In this document: one piece after another, positions 13,039-23,709 of the stretch
Layout of the letters: each line of letters starts with the position of its first letter
Position numbering within the stretch: position 1 is the first letter of the stretch
Assembly: GCA_029255685.2 (NCBI GenBank)
Contig: CM055311.2
Location: 573,001-637,000, forward strand
Source: Silene conica
Taxonomy: Eukaryota > Streptophyta > Magnoliopsida > Caryophyllales > Caryophyllaceae
Direction of reading: 5' to 3'
DNA: 64,000 nucleotides
Notes under the pieces: generated by a model
Database searches by the model: none
Told to the model about the DNA's origin: nothing
The model's input: the letters and a program-made list of their open reading frames with translations, nothing else
Position numbers and translations under genes: made by a program

Positions 13039-13231
13039 GTAACCAAATGTGTTTGGTAGTGTGGTGGTTGCTCACCTCATCCCTTAACCATGAGGTCAGA
13101 GGTTCGATCCCTACCCATGGGAATGGAGCAACTCTTTGGTCAGCCGTTTACCTCTTCGTGAGAACACCCGCGGCGAGGGTATGATACATCGTTGTCGACG
13201 GTGGACACCCCGGTTTATTTAGAAAAAAAAA
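13039..13231 (+). mobile_element. tRNA-derived SINE
   Basis: A 193-bp unit bounded by a perfect 12-bp target duplication, AAGATTCCATAT (13027-13038 and 13232-13243), ending in an A-run. The pol III B box GGTTCGATCCC lies at 13101-13111, with an A-box-like segment (GTAGTGTGGTGG) about 45 bp upstream. The remaining ~110 bp are unrelated to tRNA, as in plant SINE bodies. Inserted in the CACTA. Confidence 0.9.
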
Positions 13232-14109
13232 AAGATTCCATATTTGAAAATATTTTCATTATAAGTAAAAAATAATATTTTACATTTGTTTATTTATTTT
13301 TTATTTTTTTGTTTGCCACGGGAATAATTTTGGCCACGAGAATTAATTTTTGGCCACGGGAATTATTAGCCACGTGAGAATCTGTGGCTAAAAATATAAT
13401 TTTAGCCACGTTCTTGTTTTTCCCGTGGCTATCTGTTAGCCACGGCCACTTGGGCCACGGAAGGTATTTCCGTGGCAAAGAGCTTTAGCCACGGGAAATT
13501 AGTACTTGCGCCACGAATTTAGCCGTGGCCCAAGTGCTCAATTGTAGTAGTGTTCCTCGGCCCTTACTTTCTGAGAACGATTGTAGATTTGTCGCCGATT
13601 AGGTCTAGACTTCTCAGGATATCTCTGATGCAAACTCGCACTGATAATCGCCGGTGTAACGTGAGCTCTAACTTGGGCGTCGATGAAAGCCAACTCATCT
13701 TCATCAAACCGTGCGTGATATCTATCGCCATCACAATACGTCGTTAACCCATGATTAAGAAACCCAAATAGCATGACCATCATCCAATGACCTTTTTGTA
13801 TTTCAACAAGTTTCATTTTGAATCTGCCATTGCATCACGAGCTAGTCGTGTTACTCCTTATCAAAGTATCATCATCGCTATTTACGGGCCGTCGTCCACC
13901 CGTCCGACAAACAAAATAATCCTGTCTCAAACTAGTGTGACGACCGACTTTTTTGTTGCTTGCTCTTTTTATTCCAAACCCGAGTTTAATTGCAATCTCA
14001 TATGTCCAAGTAAACCCTTCCGTAGTCGAAACAAAATTCTATCGGTGATAAAATGACTAGAGTAGTCAACATCGTCTCCATCATCATAAACCTGTACACG
14101 GTTGATATT

Positions 14110-14153
14110 TGGGTTTAGCATTAGGGTTTAGGGTTTAGGGTTAGGGTTAGAGT
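14110..14153 (+). repeat. short interstitial telomere-like repeat
   Basis: A few consecutive TTTAGGG or TTAGGG units just inside the MULE's right subterminal array. Plant telomeric repeat is TTTAGGG; this is too short for a relic telomere. Confidence 0.75.
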
Positions 14154-14159
14154 TTAAAA

Positions 14160-14405
14160 AAAAAAAAAAAATTGGGACAAAGATAATTTTCGTCCCAACC
14201 CTAGTCCAGACAAAAATTAGTTTCGTCCAGACTAGGCTTGGGACGAAAATAATTTTCGTCCAGACTAGGTTTGGGACGAAAATTATTTTTGTCTGGACCA
14301 GGTTCTGGACGAAAATAATTTTTGTCCCAAACCTAGTCTGGACGAAAATTACTTTTGCCCCAAGCCTAGTCTGGACAAAAATAATTTTCGTCTGGGCAGT
14401 TTCTA
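14160..14405. repeat. right subterminal repeat array of the MULE
   Basis: Five to six units of GGGACGAAAATAATTTTCGTC type alternating with CCAGACTAGG, the counterpart of 7020-7240. A conceptual ORF on the minus strand (14128-14421) is only a translation of the repeat. Confidence 0.8.
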
Positions 14406-14776
14406 ATTTTTTTTTTTTCAAAAATTCAAATCGACTTCGGGAATCTAACGCTAATCCGTTCTACACTATTACAAATTATAAATCGTAAATTTGAAACAAA
14501 TTTAAATTGTAAACTAACCTCGTTATTGTCGCTCATCGTTAAAAACCGTTTTTGAAATCGTTGAATCAACGTTGAAAACCGTTGTTGAAATCGCACTAAA
14601 CCGACAAGTTTTTGTATTTTCTAAGAAAACCGAGTTTTTTTTATTTTGTAAGAACCCGAAATTTTTTTTTATGAATTTTAGTCCGAATATCAAGCGGTAA
14701 ATATAAAGGATTGAAGGGGGCAAAATCGGTATTTCATGTAAAAGTGTCGACGATAATTAGTAATTTGTCGACGATC

Positions 14777-15398
14777 TTTAACATGCCCCTTCATAAAGTA
14801 CATGGATTCTAGTTCGGATTCACGTTCTAAGAAGGATTCTAGTTCGGATTCAGGTTCTAAGAATGAGACATTTTTTAATCTTACCTAATCAACGAAAGCA
14901 TCTACTATAACTTTGAAGTAGGTGTTGAAGAAAAAAATCCTTCTTGTTACCATCTTCTCCGACTGTTGCACGTGCTTGTGCAAATCATGGATAATTTCAA
15001 ATGTCGTCTAAAAACAAGTTATCATCATTGATATCCAAAATTATGATCCTTGTTTCATTGTATTTCATTTTTAAACCTCATCAGGCCAATTGTCAAAAAA
15101 AAAATATTAAAAAAGAAATTGTTCAAGGTTATTTGATATCATTAATTATTGTGTGTGATGATTTCATTATGTAAAAAAGAAAATTCATTTATTAGCATTA
15201 AAGTAATAATTTTTTCATAAAAATGAAGTGTCTCACGATATAAGACCGTCTTATTCTATAATTTATGAACCGACCCAATATACTATTTGTAGACGACAAT
15301 TCAAAATATGAAGAAGACAATGAGTCCCATGTTAAACTGCCGCCTAGTGCCTCTAAATCTCAGAGACGGTCTTAGTTTTGACCCACAAAAAAATAGTA
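14777..15398. other. intergenic, no gene seen
   Basis: Holds a two-copy tandem repeat of about 31 bp (GGATTCTAGTTCGGATTCA..., 14804-14864) and AT-rich sequence. A short pair GACCGTCTTA / GAGACGGTCTTA (15245 and 15362) hints at a decayed MITE. Otherwise nothing recognisable. Confidence 0.6.
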
Positions 15399-15403
15399 TA
15401 GTA

Positions 15404-15621
15404 TATTAGGAATATCATGTAATTAGGAAATTATACCAAACAATTATTTTGTATGTCTTTAGGAAACTAGTAAATATCTAGCTTACCATATTTCGTCTAC
15501 TGTATTTAGGAAATTATGTATTTGGGTTTCCATTCTCTATGCCTTGTACTTAGTATATATACTCGCATTGTACACTCGTAAATTTATGCAAATAAATTCA
15601 ATCTTTCACATATACTTTACA
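15404..15621 (+). repeat. Copia 5' LTR
   Basis: 218 bp, starting TATTAGGAATATC and ending CTTTACA. A TATA-like TATATATACTC at 15554-15564 precedes the presumed transcription start. Confidence 0.92.
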
Positions 15622-15630
15622 TGGTATCAG
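15622..15630 (+). promoter_or_regulatory. Copia primer-binding site
   Basis: TGGTATCAG immediately after the 5' LTR, complementary to the 3' end of initiator Met-tRNA. Confidence 0.85.
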
Positions 15631-15737
15631 GTTCTCATCGATCCTAATATCAATTGCCTCACGCACAAAACCTAGCCACGAAGATCATTCGTGATCCACC
15701 GTTCTCTACCCGTGACCAAGTTGAAACACCTTTCGTC

Positions 15738-16711
15738 ATGTCGAGCTCCGCCAACACCATTGCCAATGTGCACGAACCAATTGTCCTGTTATACCTTGTC
15801 AATCTCTCCATGGTTGACAAACTCACGCCTCTCACCTATATGCAATGGGCCGATCAAGTAACCTCGTTCCTCTTTGGATACGATCTTCTCAAATATCTCG
15901 ACGGGTCTTATCCCTGCCCTGCCGAAACTCTTCCTACCACCGATGACAAAACCGGTCCTCAACCCAAGCCAGCATATCTCACCTGGAAGCGCCAGGACCA
16001 TCTTCTCAAAGGCGCTCTTGTCGGAACCCTTTCATCCAATATTCATGCCCTTGTTATGCGTGAACCCACCTCCTATGCCCTTTGGACCTCCCTCTCTCAA
16101 ACCTATGCCAAACCTTCTCGTGCTCACATATTACAAGTCAAAGACCGTCTCAACTCTATCACAAAAACCACAAACCAATCTGTTACTGACTATATGCATT
16201 CCATCAAACACCACACTAACAAACTCCCCTCTCTTGGCAAACCGCTTGACCCGGAAGACATCACCGCTCATGTCATTCGTGGTCTCGATTACTCCCTTTA
16301 CAAACCTTTGATCGATGTCATTAATGCAAGGGACGACCCCATATCCTTTACAACCTCCATGAAAAACTCATGAATTTCGACCTCACCAATAAACACACCA
16401 CTGTCCCTACACCCTTTCCCGCTACTGCCAACCCCGCCTATCGCACAAACCATCGCTCCAACAACCAATATACCAAGACCACACCCCAACCTCACCAAGC
16501 GTCTTCCTCAACTAACCCCAACCCTGCCCCATTCAAGGGTAAGTGCCAATATTGCCGGGATGTCGGACATGTTATCTCTAGCTGCTACAAATTCAAGAAA
16601 GACTACCCTAATGTCATTTTTCCCCCATCCTCTGCCTTCGCCTCTCGGTCTGACCGCTCCTCCCCACAAGCCCACACCGCCACCACCCACCACCCACCCC
16701 ACACCCCCTGA
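15738..16711 (+). pseudogene. Copia gag
   Basis: The first in-frame ATG is 15738 (MSSSANTIANV...). The capsid-like region shows TYMQWADQVTSFL and the YALWTSLSQTYA block typical of the UBN2/Retrotran_gag family. The frame is broken near 16370 and continues in another frame, where a CCHC zinc knuckle, CQYCRDVGHVISSC, is encoded at 16540-16581. The product would package the element RNA in cytoplasmic particles if intact; the frameshift makes that unlikely. Confidence 0.85.
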
Positions 16712-18520
16712 CCCCTCTCGCCCATGGCTCCTTGACAGTGGTGCCACACACCATATAACCAGTGACCTTGATAACCTTGCTCTCCACTCTCCTTATGAAG
16801 GTGGTGACGATCTCCTCATTGGTGACGGATCCGCATTACCAATCACTCACACTGGTTCGTTTACTATTCAACTCTCTTCTGATTTTTCTCTCAAATTTCA
16901 TAATGTTTTGCGTGTTCCATTAATTTCCCGAAATATACTTTTTGTTTCGAAATTTTGTCGTGACAATAATGCTTACTTTGAATTTTCCTCAACTGCTTTT
17001 TCTATTAAGGAACTCAAAATCCATCGGACTCTACTTAGCGGCTCGGGAATCGGTGGTGTCTATGAATGGCTTCCTCCACAACAGGCTGCTTACATAACTC
17101 ACCTATCCTCGGATATTGCTTGGCATCACCGTCTTGGTTACCCATCCTCCAAGATTTTACAATATTTACGCTCTAATTTTTTACGCACTACTACTTTTTC
17201 TACCAATAATCCTTGTAATTCTTGTGACATACACAAGAGTCATAAGTTAGAATTTAGTATTTCTTCTCTTACGTCTAAAGCACCTTTGGATTTATTATTT
17301 ACTGATGTTTGGTCCTCTCCGGTACCATCTTATGATAATTTCAAATATCATATTATTTTTGTTGATCATTTTACTAAGTACATATGGTTTTATCCGCTCA
17401 AACTCAAATCCGATGCAACTACCATATTTGTACGCTTTCAAAAACTCGTGGAAAAATTCTTTAACCGACCCATACTACAATTTTTTTCCGATAACGGAGG
17501 AGAATATATCAAGATGGCTCATACATTAAATAATAGTGGTATTAGTCACCTAACTACTCCTCCACACACACCTGAGTTGGAATGGCTATGCCGAACGTCG
17601 CCACCGTCACATTGTTGAAACTGGTTTAGCCCTCCTAACTCATCCTCACCTACCTACGACTTACTGGACCCATGCCTTTGCCACTGCCACCTACCTCATA
17701 AATCGTCTACCCACCATAACCCTCGCCAATGCCTCCCCGTACCTCAAGTTATTTGGCCAGCCACCAAACTACACCATGCAAACTCCGATGCTTTGGGTGT
17801 CTTTGTTACCCGTGGCTTCGGCCTTACACCTACCATAAACTTGAGCCCTGCTCCAAACCTTGCATCTTTGTTGGATACTCCCTCACCCAAAGTGCATACT
17901 ATTGTCTTGACCCGCTCACCAACAAAATATTCGTCAGTCGCCATGTCAAATTCCAAGAAACCATCTTCCCCTATCCTACCCTAACCCAGTCCCCTCCCTC
18001 GACTTCAACCTGCCCCTCCCCTCCCACCTGGTTTCATGACCAAATTCAACACCCGCCCTCCTCTGCTGCCACACCAGCCCAACCACAACCTGCCCCTGCT
18101 GCGCCACCATCCTAACCTCCCCATACTGACTCACCTCTGCCACCTGAACCCTCTAACCCGCCATCCCCTGCTTCTGCAGTACAGCCCCCAATCATACCTC
18201 CAACACCCGCACCCACAATGTCTCATATCCCACCACCTCCCCCTCCACCCCCACCTCCCTCACAACGTGCTGTCACCCGATTAACAAACAACATCCGAAA
18301 GCCCAATCCCCGCTATGCCCAACTGGCCACTCTGCTTCCGCCTACACGCCTCCTCAACACCACTAAACAAGCTCGCATTGATCCCCAATGGCGCACCGCC
18401 ATGACCGCTGAATTCACAGCCCTTCAACAAAACGAAACTTGGACCCTTGTCCCTCCCGACCCGTCCTACAACGTTATCGGATGTAAATGGATATATCGTA
18501 TAAAATACAAACCAGACAAC
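16560..18520 (+). pseudogene. Copia pol, upstream part (protease, integrase, start of RT)
   Basis: Protease active site LLDSGATHHIT (about 16733-16760), GAG-pre-integrase WHHRLGYPSS (about 17110), zinc-binding CNSCDIHKSHKL (17216-17250), and an integrase core with TDVW (about 17300) and FSDNGGEY (about 17487). The frame is lost near 17577. The downstream integrase C-terminal part appears in shifted frames (CIFVGYSLTQSAYYCLD at 17855-17905). A proline-rich linker and the RT N-terminus (IGCKWIYRIKYKPDN, about 18476-18520) follow and end at the CACTA. Several frameshifts exclude a functional polyprotein. Confidence 0.88.
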
Positions 18521-19035
18521 CACTAGTACAAAAAACCCCTATCGTGTCGTAGCTATAGTGACGGTTCTAATAGGAACGACATAAAAGGGCCAAAAAAATT
18601 GGCGGGAAGGATTTTTTTACGCTATAGGGAGTCTATTGTGACGGTTTTAATAAAAAACTGTCACGATAAAATAAATTATTTGTGTCGGTTGTAAGTCAAA
18701 ACCGTCACTATAAATCATTTGTGACGGTTTTAATTATAACCGACATTAATAACGACACTAAAAGTAGTGATAAAAAACAACGGTTTTTTATCAAAAACCG
18801 TCACCGTATAACATTTTTGACGGTTTTAATTATAATAGACGTATATACAAGATAGGGACGTGTTTGTGGTGGAGTGAACTGCTAGTATGTACGCGCGTCT
18901 TTTACTCTTACCACCGCTTCTTCCTCAATCCTAATTTTATTCTAACTGCAACAACTCCATCGCTTAGCTTCTTCCTCAATCCTAATTCAATTCAATTGCT
19001 TCTTCCTCAATCCTAATTCAATTTAACTAAAACAA

Positions 19036-19300
19036 ACCCACCTATATCAATTCATTCCCAAATCAGCAATTCGTCCGCCATTCGTTCACAAATCAACAAT
19101 TCATTCACAGTTTGTTCATAATTCGTGCTGAATTCGCAATCAGGAATTCGTTCACAGTTTGTTCACAATTCGCAATCAGCAATTCGTTCATAGTTCGTTC
19201 ACAATTCGCAATCAGCAATTCGATATCAAATAGCAGTTCGTTCATAATTCGCAAACAGCAATTCGCAATCAGCAATTCGTTCACAATTCGTCAATCAAAG
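19036..19300 (+). repeat. minisatellite of AATTCGCAATCAGCAATTCGTTCA-type units
   Basis: About ten imperfect units built from AATTCGTTCACA and AATTCGCAATCAGC follow one another at the head of the CACTA interior. The ORF over them is a by-product. It lies downstream of a stretch that resembles a 5' leader (CTTCTTCCTCAATCCTAATT twice). Confidence 0.75.
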
Positions 19301-20668
19301 GTGTGCCATACTACTATTGTTTTTTCTATAATCAATTTCAGTAGTATGTTGTTTAATTTGATATAATTATGTGAATACCAATTGCTGCGCCATTTAGCGA
19401 TCCTTAATCTAGCTTTTATATTGATTGATTTTGCTTCTGCCGGGGAACCTCGTTTATGGATTGATTGTGCTTCTGCCAGGGAAGCCCTATTCCCCTTGTG
19501 TGGTTAAATAGGAAGCCTGCCCTTGATTACTGATGAGATTGAATGCTAGGTCTGAGTTTTATCTTAACGAGTAACTGCTGTCATTACTGTTGAATTACTG
19601 CCCCATTTAGTGATTGATCAACATGAAAAATAGTTCATGTTTGTCTCTAATAAAGTTACTGGTACTAATGATTATCTTCTGTCTCGATATTGTTCGTAGA
19701 ACTTGGTCTAGAGCTATCATATTAACGAAGGTCCCTATATTAACTCAAGTATTTAGGTATTTAGTGATCAGATATTCATCTCAATTTATCTTGTTTATGA
19801 AAATTGTCAATCGATGAGTAATTAAACCATTTTGCTGCTTCTCATTTGATAGTTTGTAACAGAGTTTTCTTCAACTGGCTATAGTCAGGATGATGATTAT
19901 TTTAGTAGTGATGTCGAGTCATTGAAATTTCTAGGATTTGAGAAGGGAATGTGGGTCAGTCAGTTAAAACAGGAAGAAAATAGGTTTCTGGAAAGCGTAA
20001 TATAATTAAGTGGCTGGCTGTCTTCCGTGGTAGCTTATGAAGTAATATGTTAGTTTAGTATATATATATCAAAATAAGTCTAAAATTAGATTTGATAGAG
20101 TGATAGCGTAATATAATTAAATGTCTTACTTTACCCTCTTACTGCATGTTCAGGTAGTAGTACTAGCTAAAGAAGTGCCCTCTTCTTTTCCTAGTTCGAT
20201 AAACTAACCGAGGTGGTATATTTAAGTTTTTGAGGCTCGACTGGCAAGGAGAGCGGATTGGTGGCTTTTAATTAGCCCTTCAAAAAATGGGATCTGACAT
20301 AAACTGCTACCCTTTTTTGCACTTTTGAGTTGAGCTTTCTGTTCCACTTGCCTCAACGACCTCTCTTGCTTCGGACAGACTTACCTGGGTTTTTCTAACT
20401 TTAGTAAAGGCGTGTTGACTTTGTCTCAATTCTTGGGATAACTGGCTTGTAAGAGTCATAGTCGGGTAAAATGATTACAAAAAAGAAAGAAAGCTTATTA
20501 CTTATTACTCCCCTGCCTTTCTAGCTTTAGCTCAATTGCATCTTGTTAATTTGATTTAAGACAATGTGATTTATTGAGTGAAGTTTCATACTAGTATGAT
20601 TTTTAATGTGATTTTTCGATTTTGCCTTGTATGTTAATTTTCTAATGATTTCATGAATGATAATGTGA

Positions 20669-20994
20669 TTGGCTAAATAAAGATGCGGCTTCAAATATGG
20701 AGGAAGCATTGGAGATTAATCCCAAAAAACATGATGCAATGTGGCGTTTGGGGAATGAACTTACTACTCTCATGGGTTCATAACCCCTGATGACGAAGCT
20801 GCTAAATCTTACTTTCAAAAAGCGGCTATCTACTTTCAACAAGCTAATGAGGAGGTAATATTTATGAAAATCTTTGACCCTGTGTCTGTTTTTATTTCAT
20901 TGATAATTTTTATTTATATGATTTAGCATTTGTCTTTCTGATCGTAGGATCCGTGTAACGAATTGTATATGAAGTCACTGGAAGTTTCATCAAA
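20669..20994 (+). pseudogene. captured TOM20 (mitochondrial import receptor) exon fragments
   Basis: Exon-like segment 1 (about 20669-20853) encodes NKDAASNMEEALEINPKKHD, then MWRLGN. After a frameshift near 20779 it gives TPDDEAAKSYFQKAA and FQQANEE. A GT-AG intron (20854-20947) separates segment 2 (20948-20994), encoding DPCNELYMKSLEVSSK. Order, intron and motifs match the tetratricopeptide-like core of plant TOM20, a receptor of the outer mitochondrial membrane that binds presequences. The N-terminal third and the C-terminal transmembrane anchor are missing. The fragment has introns, so it was captured at the DNA level and not through cDNA. It is degenerate and not expected to make a receptor. 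Confidence 0.8.
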
Positions 20995-22493
20995 GGTACA
21001 CAACCGTCTCGTGACTAAGAATCACTGATTATTTAAGTAATTGTTTGTCGTTTTTTGAGGTAAGCCATTGATTTTAGTTTTAGCAGGCAGTGCCAAGATA
21101 AGAAGAGTTCTACATGTAAAAATAAAAGTATATTAAAATTTTAGATCACATCATCTACATGTTTTATTATGTGTCTCATCTCTTGACTCCTTCCTTTCCA
21201 CTTATGACCAAATGCTAAAATATACTCCTACTACGGAGTTGCCTTCGTTTTAGATGGTAATGTGTCGAATTGTCCAAAGGGAGGAGTGTGTGACGCTTCA
21301 TGAAATACACACCCTATGGCTATGGAAGGATGTGTTTGGAATGACATATTCACATATATTGGCTCCGTAACCAAACCATACCACTTTTATTTGGGAATTC
21401 TTGATTTACCTTTTAATTAAAACAAGCTGCATGTTGGGAATTTGTTTTCTCCTGATATAGACCATTTTCATTTTTCTGCTTCAAACTGTATGTAACTGTC
21501 TGTAGGTCTGAAAGATTTGTAAACTCGAGTGAGATTTGTTTTTGTTTTTTTGGTGTTGGCTTTGTGAGATGCCTAGCCTAAGAACATGGTGGTTTGAACT
21601 CCAATCTTGTCTATTTTGACTGTATTTGCATTGGTGATTATCATGTTCTCTCCAGAAATCATAGCCTCCTATTTTTCTTGTAGTGGCTCTTATTGAACAA
21701 AATCAAGTCATTGACTTCCGAGTTCCGATCATGTATGGTTATTTTCTTCTTAAACGAACAATGCAGTTCAATAATTTCCCGAGTTTTGTAATTGAAGTAC
21801 AAGTACAACCGCTGGCTTTTTTGTTTTAGAAGTGACCATTATAGCTGAAATTATCCAATTATAGACATGAACATCTTGGCTTCGTTTACCGTAACAAATT
21901 CCTGGTTGTGTTGAAAGTTTAATTGTCGTAGCCTTTAGTTCTATTTCTCATATATTCTTTTTTGTTCAAACTCTTAAAGCGTCCTTGTTCAAACTAATGT
22001 AATTGTTTATTAAGGTAATTTATTTCCTTACTCTCTTTGACATTAAGGTCTTTCGAGCGACTTTAACATGATAGGTCACTCTCTACTGCTCATATTAGAT
22101 GACTGCATGTATGCAACCTCTTAGTGTCAGCAGTTATTTGGTGTAAATGGTCTTGACACGTGATTGCCTTCTTTATTCCTTTTATTTCTGTGTGTCTTTG
22201 TAAGGCTCTAATATAAGGATTCTTCAATTACTCTTCACAATTTTGGTAAGAGTCTGTCTATCCCATATGCTTTTCTTGTCCAATTTTATTTAAAAAAATC
22301 GAAATATGATATAAATGGTAGCATTCAAAATGTTGTTCAGAACCCTCCCTTTAGTCTACTGTAATGGTTGGTTCTCTGCCAATGGGGGGCACTGTGTCCA
22401 AATTTTGACTCGATACAGTTTGTCCGTCGTGTTGAAGTCATTCTGGAAGTAAAGCCAGGCACTAAAGCCATGTTTTAGGAGCCTCCACTTATT

Positions 22494-22991
22494 CTAAATA
22501 ATAGGGTAACAGTCTACTAAAATTTGAGGAGGACTTAGCCATTTATAGCCTTTGAAGATTGTGTACAGCTTTCCCGGAATGTTGCACCATTCACTGATAA
22601 GTCTAGTAGAGCTGAAGCCAATAGACCTCTCATTCGCACCTGAGTCTTTAGTCTTTCTTCGACCGGCAGAAGAGGGCTGAGTTTCGAACGGAGCTTGGTT
22701 CATTGGCACTGGCTTAAGTATCTGACTTAAAAGGTACAGTGAAGTGTCTCGTGATCCTGATGCCAGCCTTCAAATATTGCTGAAGAAGGCAAGGCACCCG
22801 TTGTAGTTTCGTATTAGGACGTGCGGCCGGTTAACGTAGAACTCGTCTGGATTGGTCATCTTTCTAAGCCGTCTTACGCCACGGTTGCTAAATTTAATCA
22901 GAGTCTTTACCTTTGTCTTCTTCGACCGCTTTGCCTCCAATCTAATTAGTGGCCTAAAAAAAAGGTGAATATAAGCACAAGAATAAGTCAT
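22494..22991 (-). pseudogene. unidentified exon-like segments inside the CACTA
   Basis: Two minus-strand open stretches (22991-22770 and 22709-22494) have coding-like composition, with acceptor-like TTTTTTTTAG beside the first. They contain RGVRRLRKMTNPDEFYVNRP and, in the second, a KLYTIFKGYKW stretch. I do not recognise either. Being next to captured TOM20 exons, they may be pieces of another captured gene, or remains of a CACTA protein. Confidence 0.35.
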
Positions 22992-23152
22992 AAATCATTG
23001 GATGTTTATTATTACTTACTCCCCTGCCTTTCTAGCTTATTACTTACTCCCCTGCCTTTCTAGCTTTAGCTCAATTGCATCTTGTTAATTTGTTCTTTAT
23101 ATTATTTGTTGTTTCGCAATATTAACTTTATGTATGAATTTCAATGCATAGA

Positions 23153-23709
23153 AATCATTGGATGTTGATGGTTGTTTGCTTGGGGCTGAACACTGTGTAC
23201 ATTTTGGATTCACAACAAAGGGTGGCAAAGAAGCTTAGCATAAAAGGAAGGCTAAAAGCTGCTTGGATTTTACATTGTGTTAATGGAGGAAGGCTTAATT
23301 TGCTAAAAAGAATCAACTTCAGATCAAAGTGATAAAGAAGGTAAGTGAACATTAACTACTTTTTTTTCAATTATCTAATATCATAATCCAAATATAGTTT
23401 AAATAACAGTATCCTATTTTATATATTTAGTGCCCCCAACATCTCGGAGATTACGAATGTGGTTATTATGCCATGAGGTGGATGTATAACATAACATTTT
23501 ATTACTCAAAGGGCAGTGTGGAACAATTTGAGCAGGTATTTCTTATTTTTAAGTAAAAATATTTATAGTTTACTTATTTTCTTTTTAAACAAAAGCATTT
23601 CATCATTGATTTTCTTAAATGTAGATTATTGAAGATTCAACCACGTCAGTTGAAGATATGAATGAAGTTAATGAGGTGTGGGCTACAAAATGTTTCGAGA
23701 ACATGTAGT
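23153..23709 (+). pseudogene. Ulp1 (C48) cysteine protease exons of the CACTA
   Basis: Exon 23153-23339 encodes HWMLMVVCLGLNTVYILDSQ (catalytic His and Asp). The intron starts GTAAGTG. Exon 23431-23535 encodes CPQHLGDYECGYYAMRWM (catalytic Cys in ECGYY). A last exon from about 23625 to TAG at 23709 gives an acidic tail. The His-Asp-Cys order matches the C-terminal catalytic domain of SUMO-protease-like proteins that accompany many plant CACTA and MULE elements. The first exon needs a one-base shift before its donor site, and the upstream part of the protein is absent. Confidence 0.82.

Larger units (their letters stand above)
11099..13552. mobile_element. non-autonomous CACTA element
   Basis: The ends are CACTACAACAAATTGACACT (11099-) and, read inwards from 13552, CACTACTACAATTGAGCACT, with a 3-bp duplication TTC at 11096-11098 and 13553-13555. 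CACTA ends plus 3-bp duplications define the En/Spm (CMC) superfamily. Both subterminal 300 bp are dense in GCCACGGGAA / TTCCCGTGGC motifs in both orientations, typical transposase-binding arrays. The interior (about 11.45-13.3 kb) is AT-rich non-coding DNA holding a SINE and a 5S rRNA-like piece. No transposase is present. Confidence 0.92.
10039..13816 (-). pseudogene. MULE (Mutator-like) transposase, interrupted by a CACTA
   Basis: Read on the minus strand. The N-terminal zinc-binding/DNA-binding region (13816-13556, with KMKLVEIQKGHW and a RQIYNRSQKVR tail) is followed by the CACTA insert 11099-13552 and resumes at 11095. The first catalytic Asp is in VVLIDSTYKTN (about 10950). The second is replaced by Asn in VIVTNFERGL (about 10735), and the Glu is in SRVESAHANL (about 10400). 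A SWIM-like zinc motif CGC...CSLH follows (about 10135-10085). Further lesions: a frameshift near 10715, a stop where Trp is expected at the 3' end (10039) and in-frame stops upstream of the ATG. The CACTA insertion leaves the frame unchanged after removal of one TTC duplication copy. The gene must be inactive as it stands; it lies convergent with the PMD gene. Confidence 0.85.
6601..14776. mobile_element. MULE carrying a plant-mobile-domain gene and a transposase
   Basis: Inverted ends lie at 6601-6633 and 14744-14776 and agree at 29 of 33 positions, both including CGACAAATTACTAATTAT. Inside each end is a subterminal array of GGGACGAAAATNATTTTCGTC-type repeats (7020-7240 and 14160-14405). 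The element encodes a plant-mobile-domain gene (7557-9980, +) and a MULE-type transposase (10039-13816, -), transcribed towards each other and ending about 60 bp apart. A TRIM (8093-8633) and a CACTA (11099-13552) are inserted in it, so the original length was about 5.2 kb. I could not find a clean 9-11-bp target duplication. MULEs and gypsy elements carrying plant-mobile-domain genes are known. Confidence 0.8.

Noticed and set aside
14110-14153. Relic telomere or chromosome fusion point
   Set aside because: Too few TTTAGGG units, and it lies inside a MULE end.
18036-18284. Pro/His-rich 82-codon frame
   Set aside because: Out-of-frame reading of the proline-rich linker of Copia pol.
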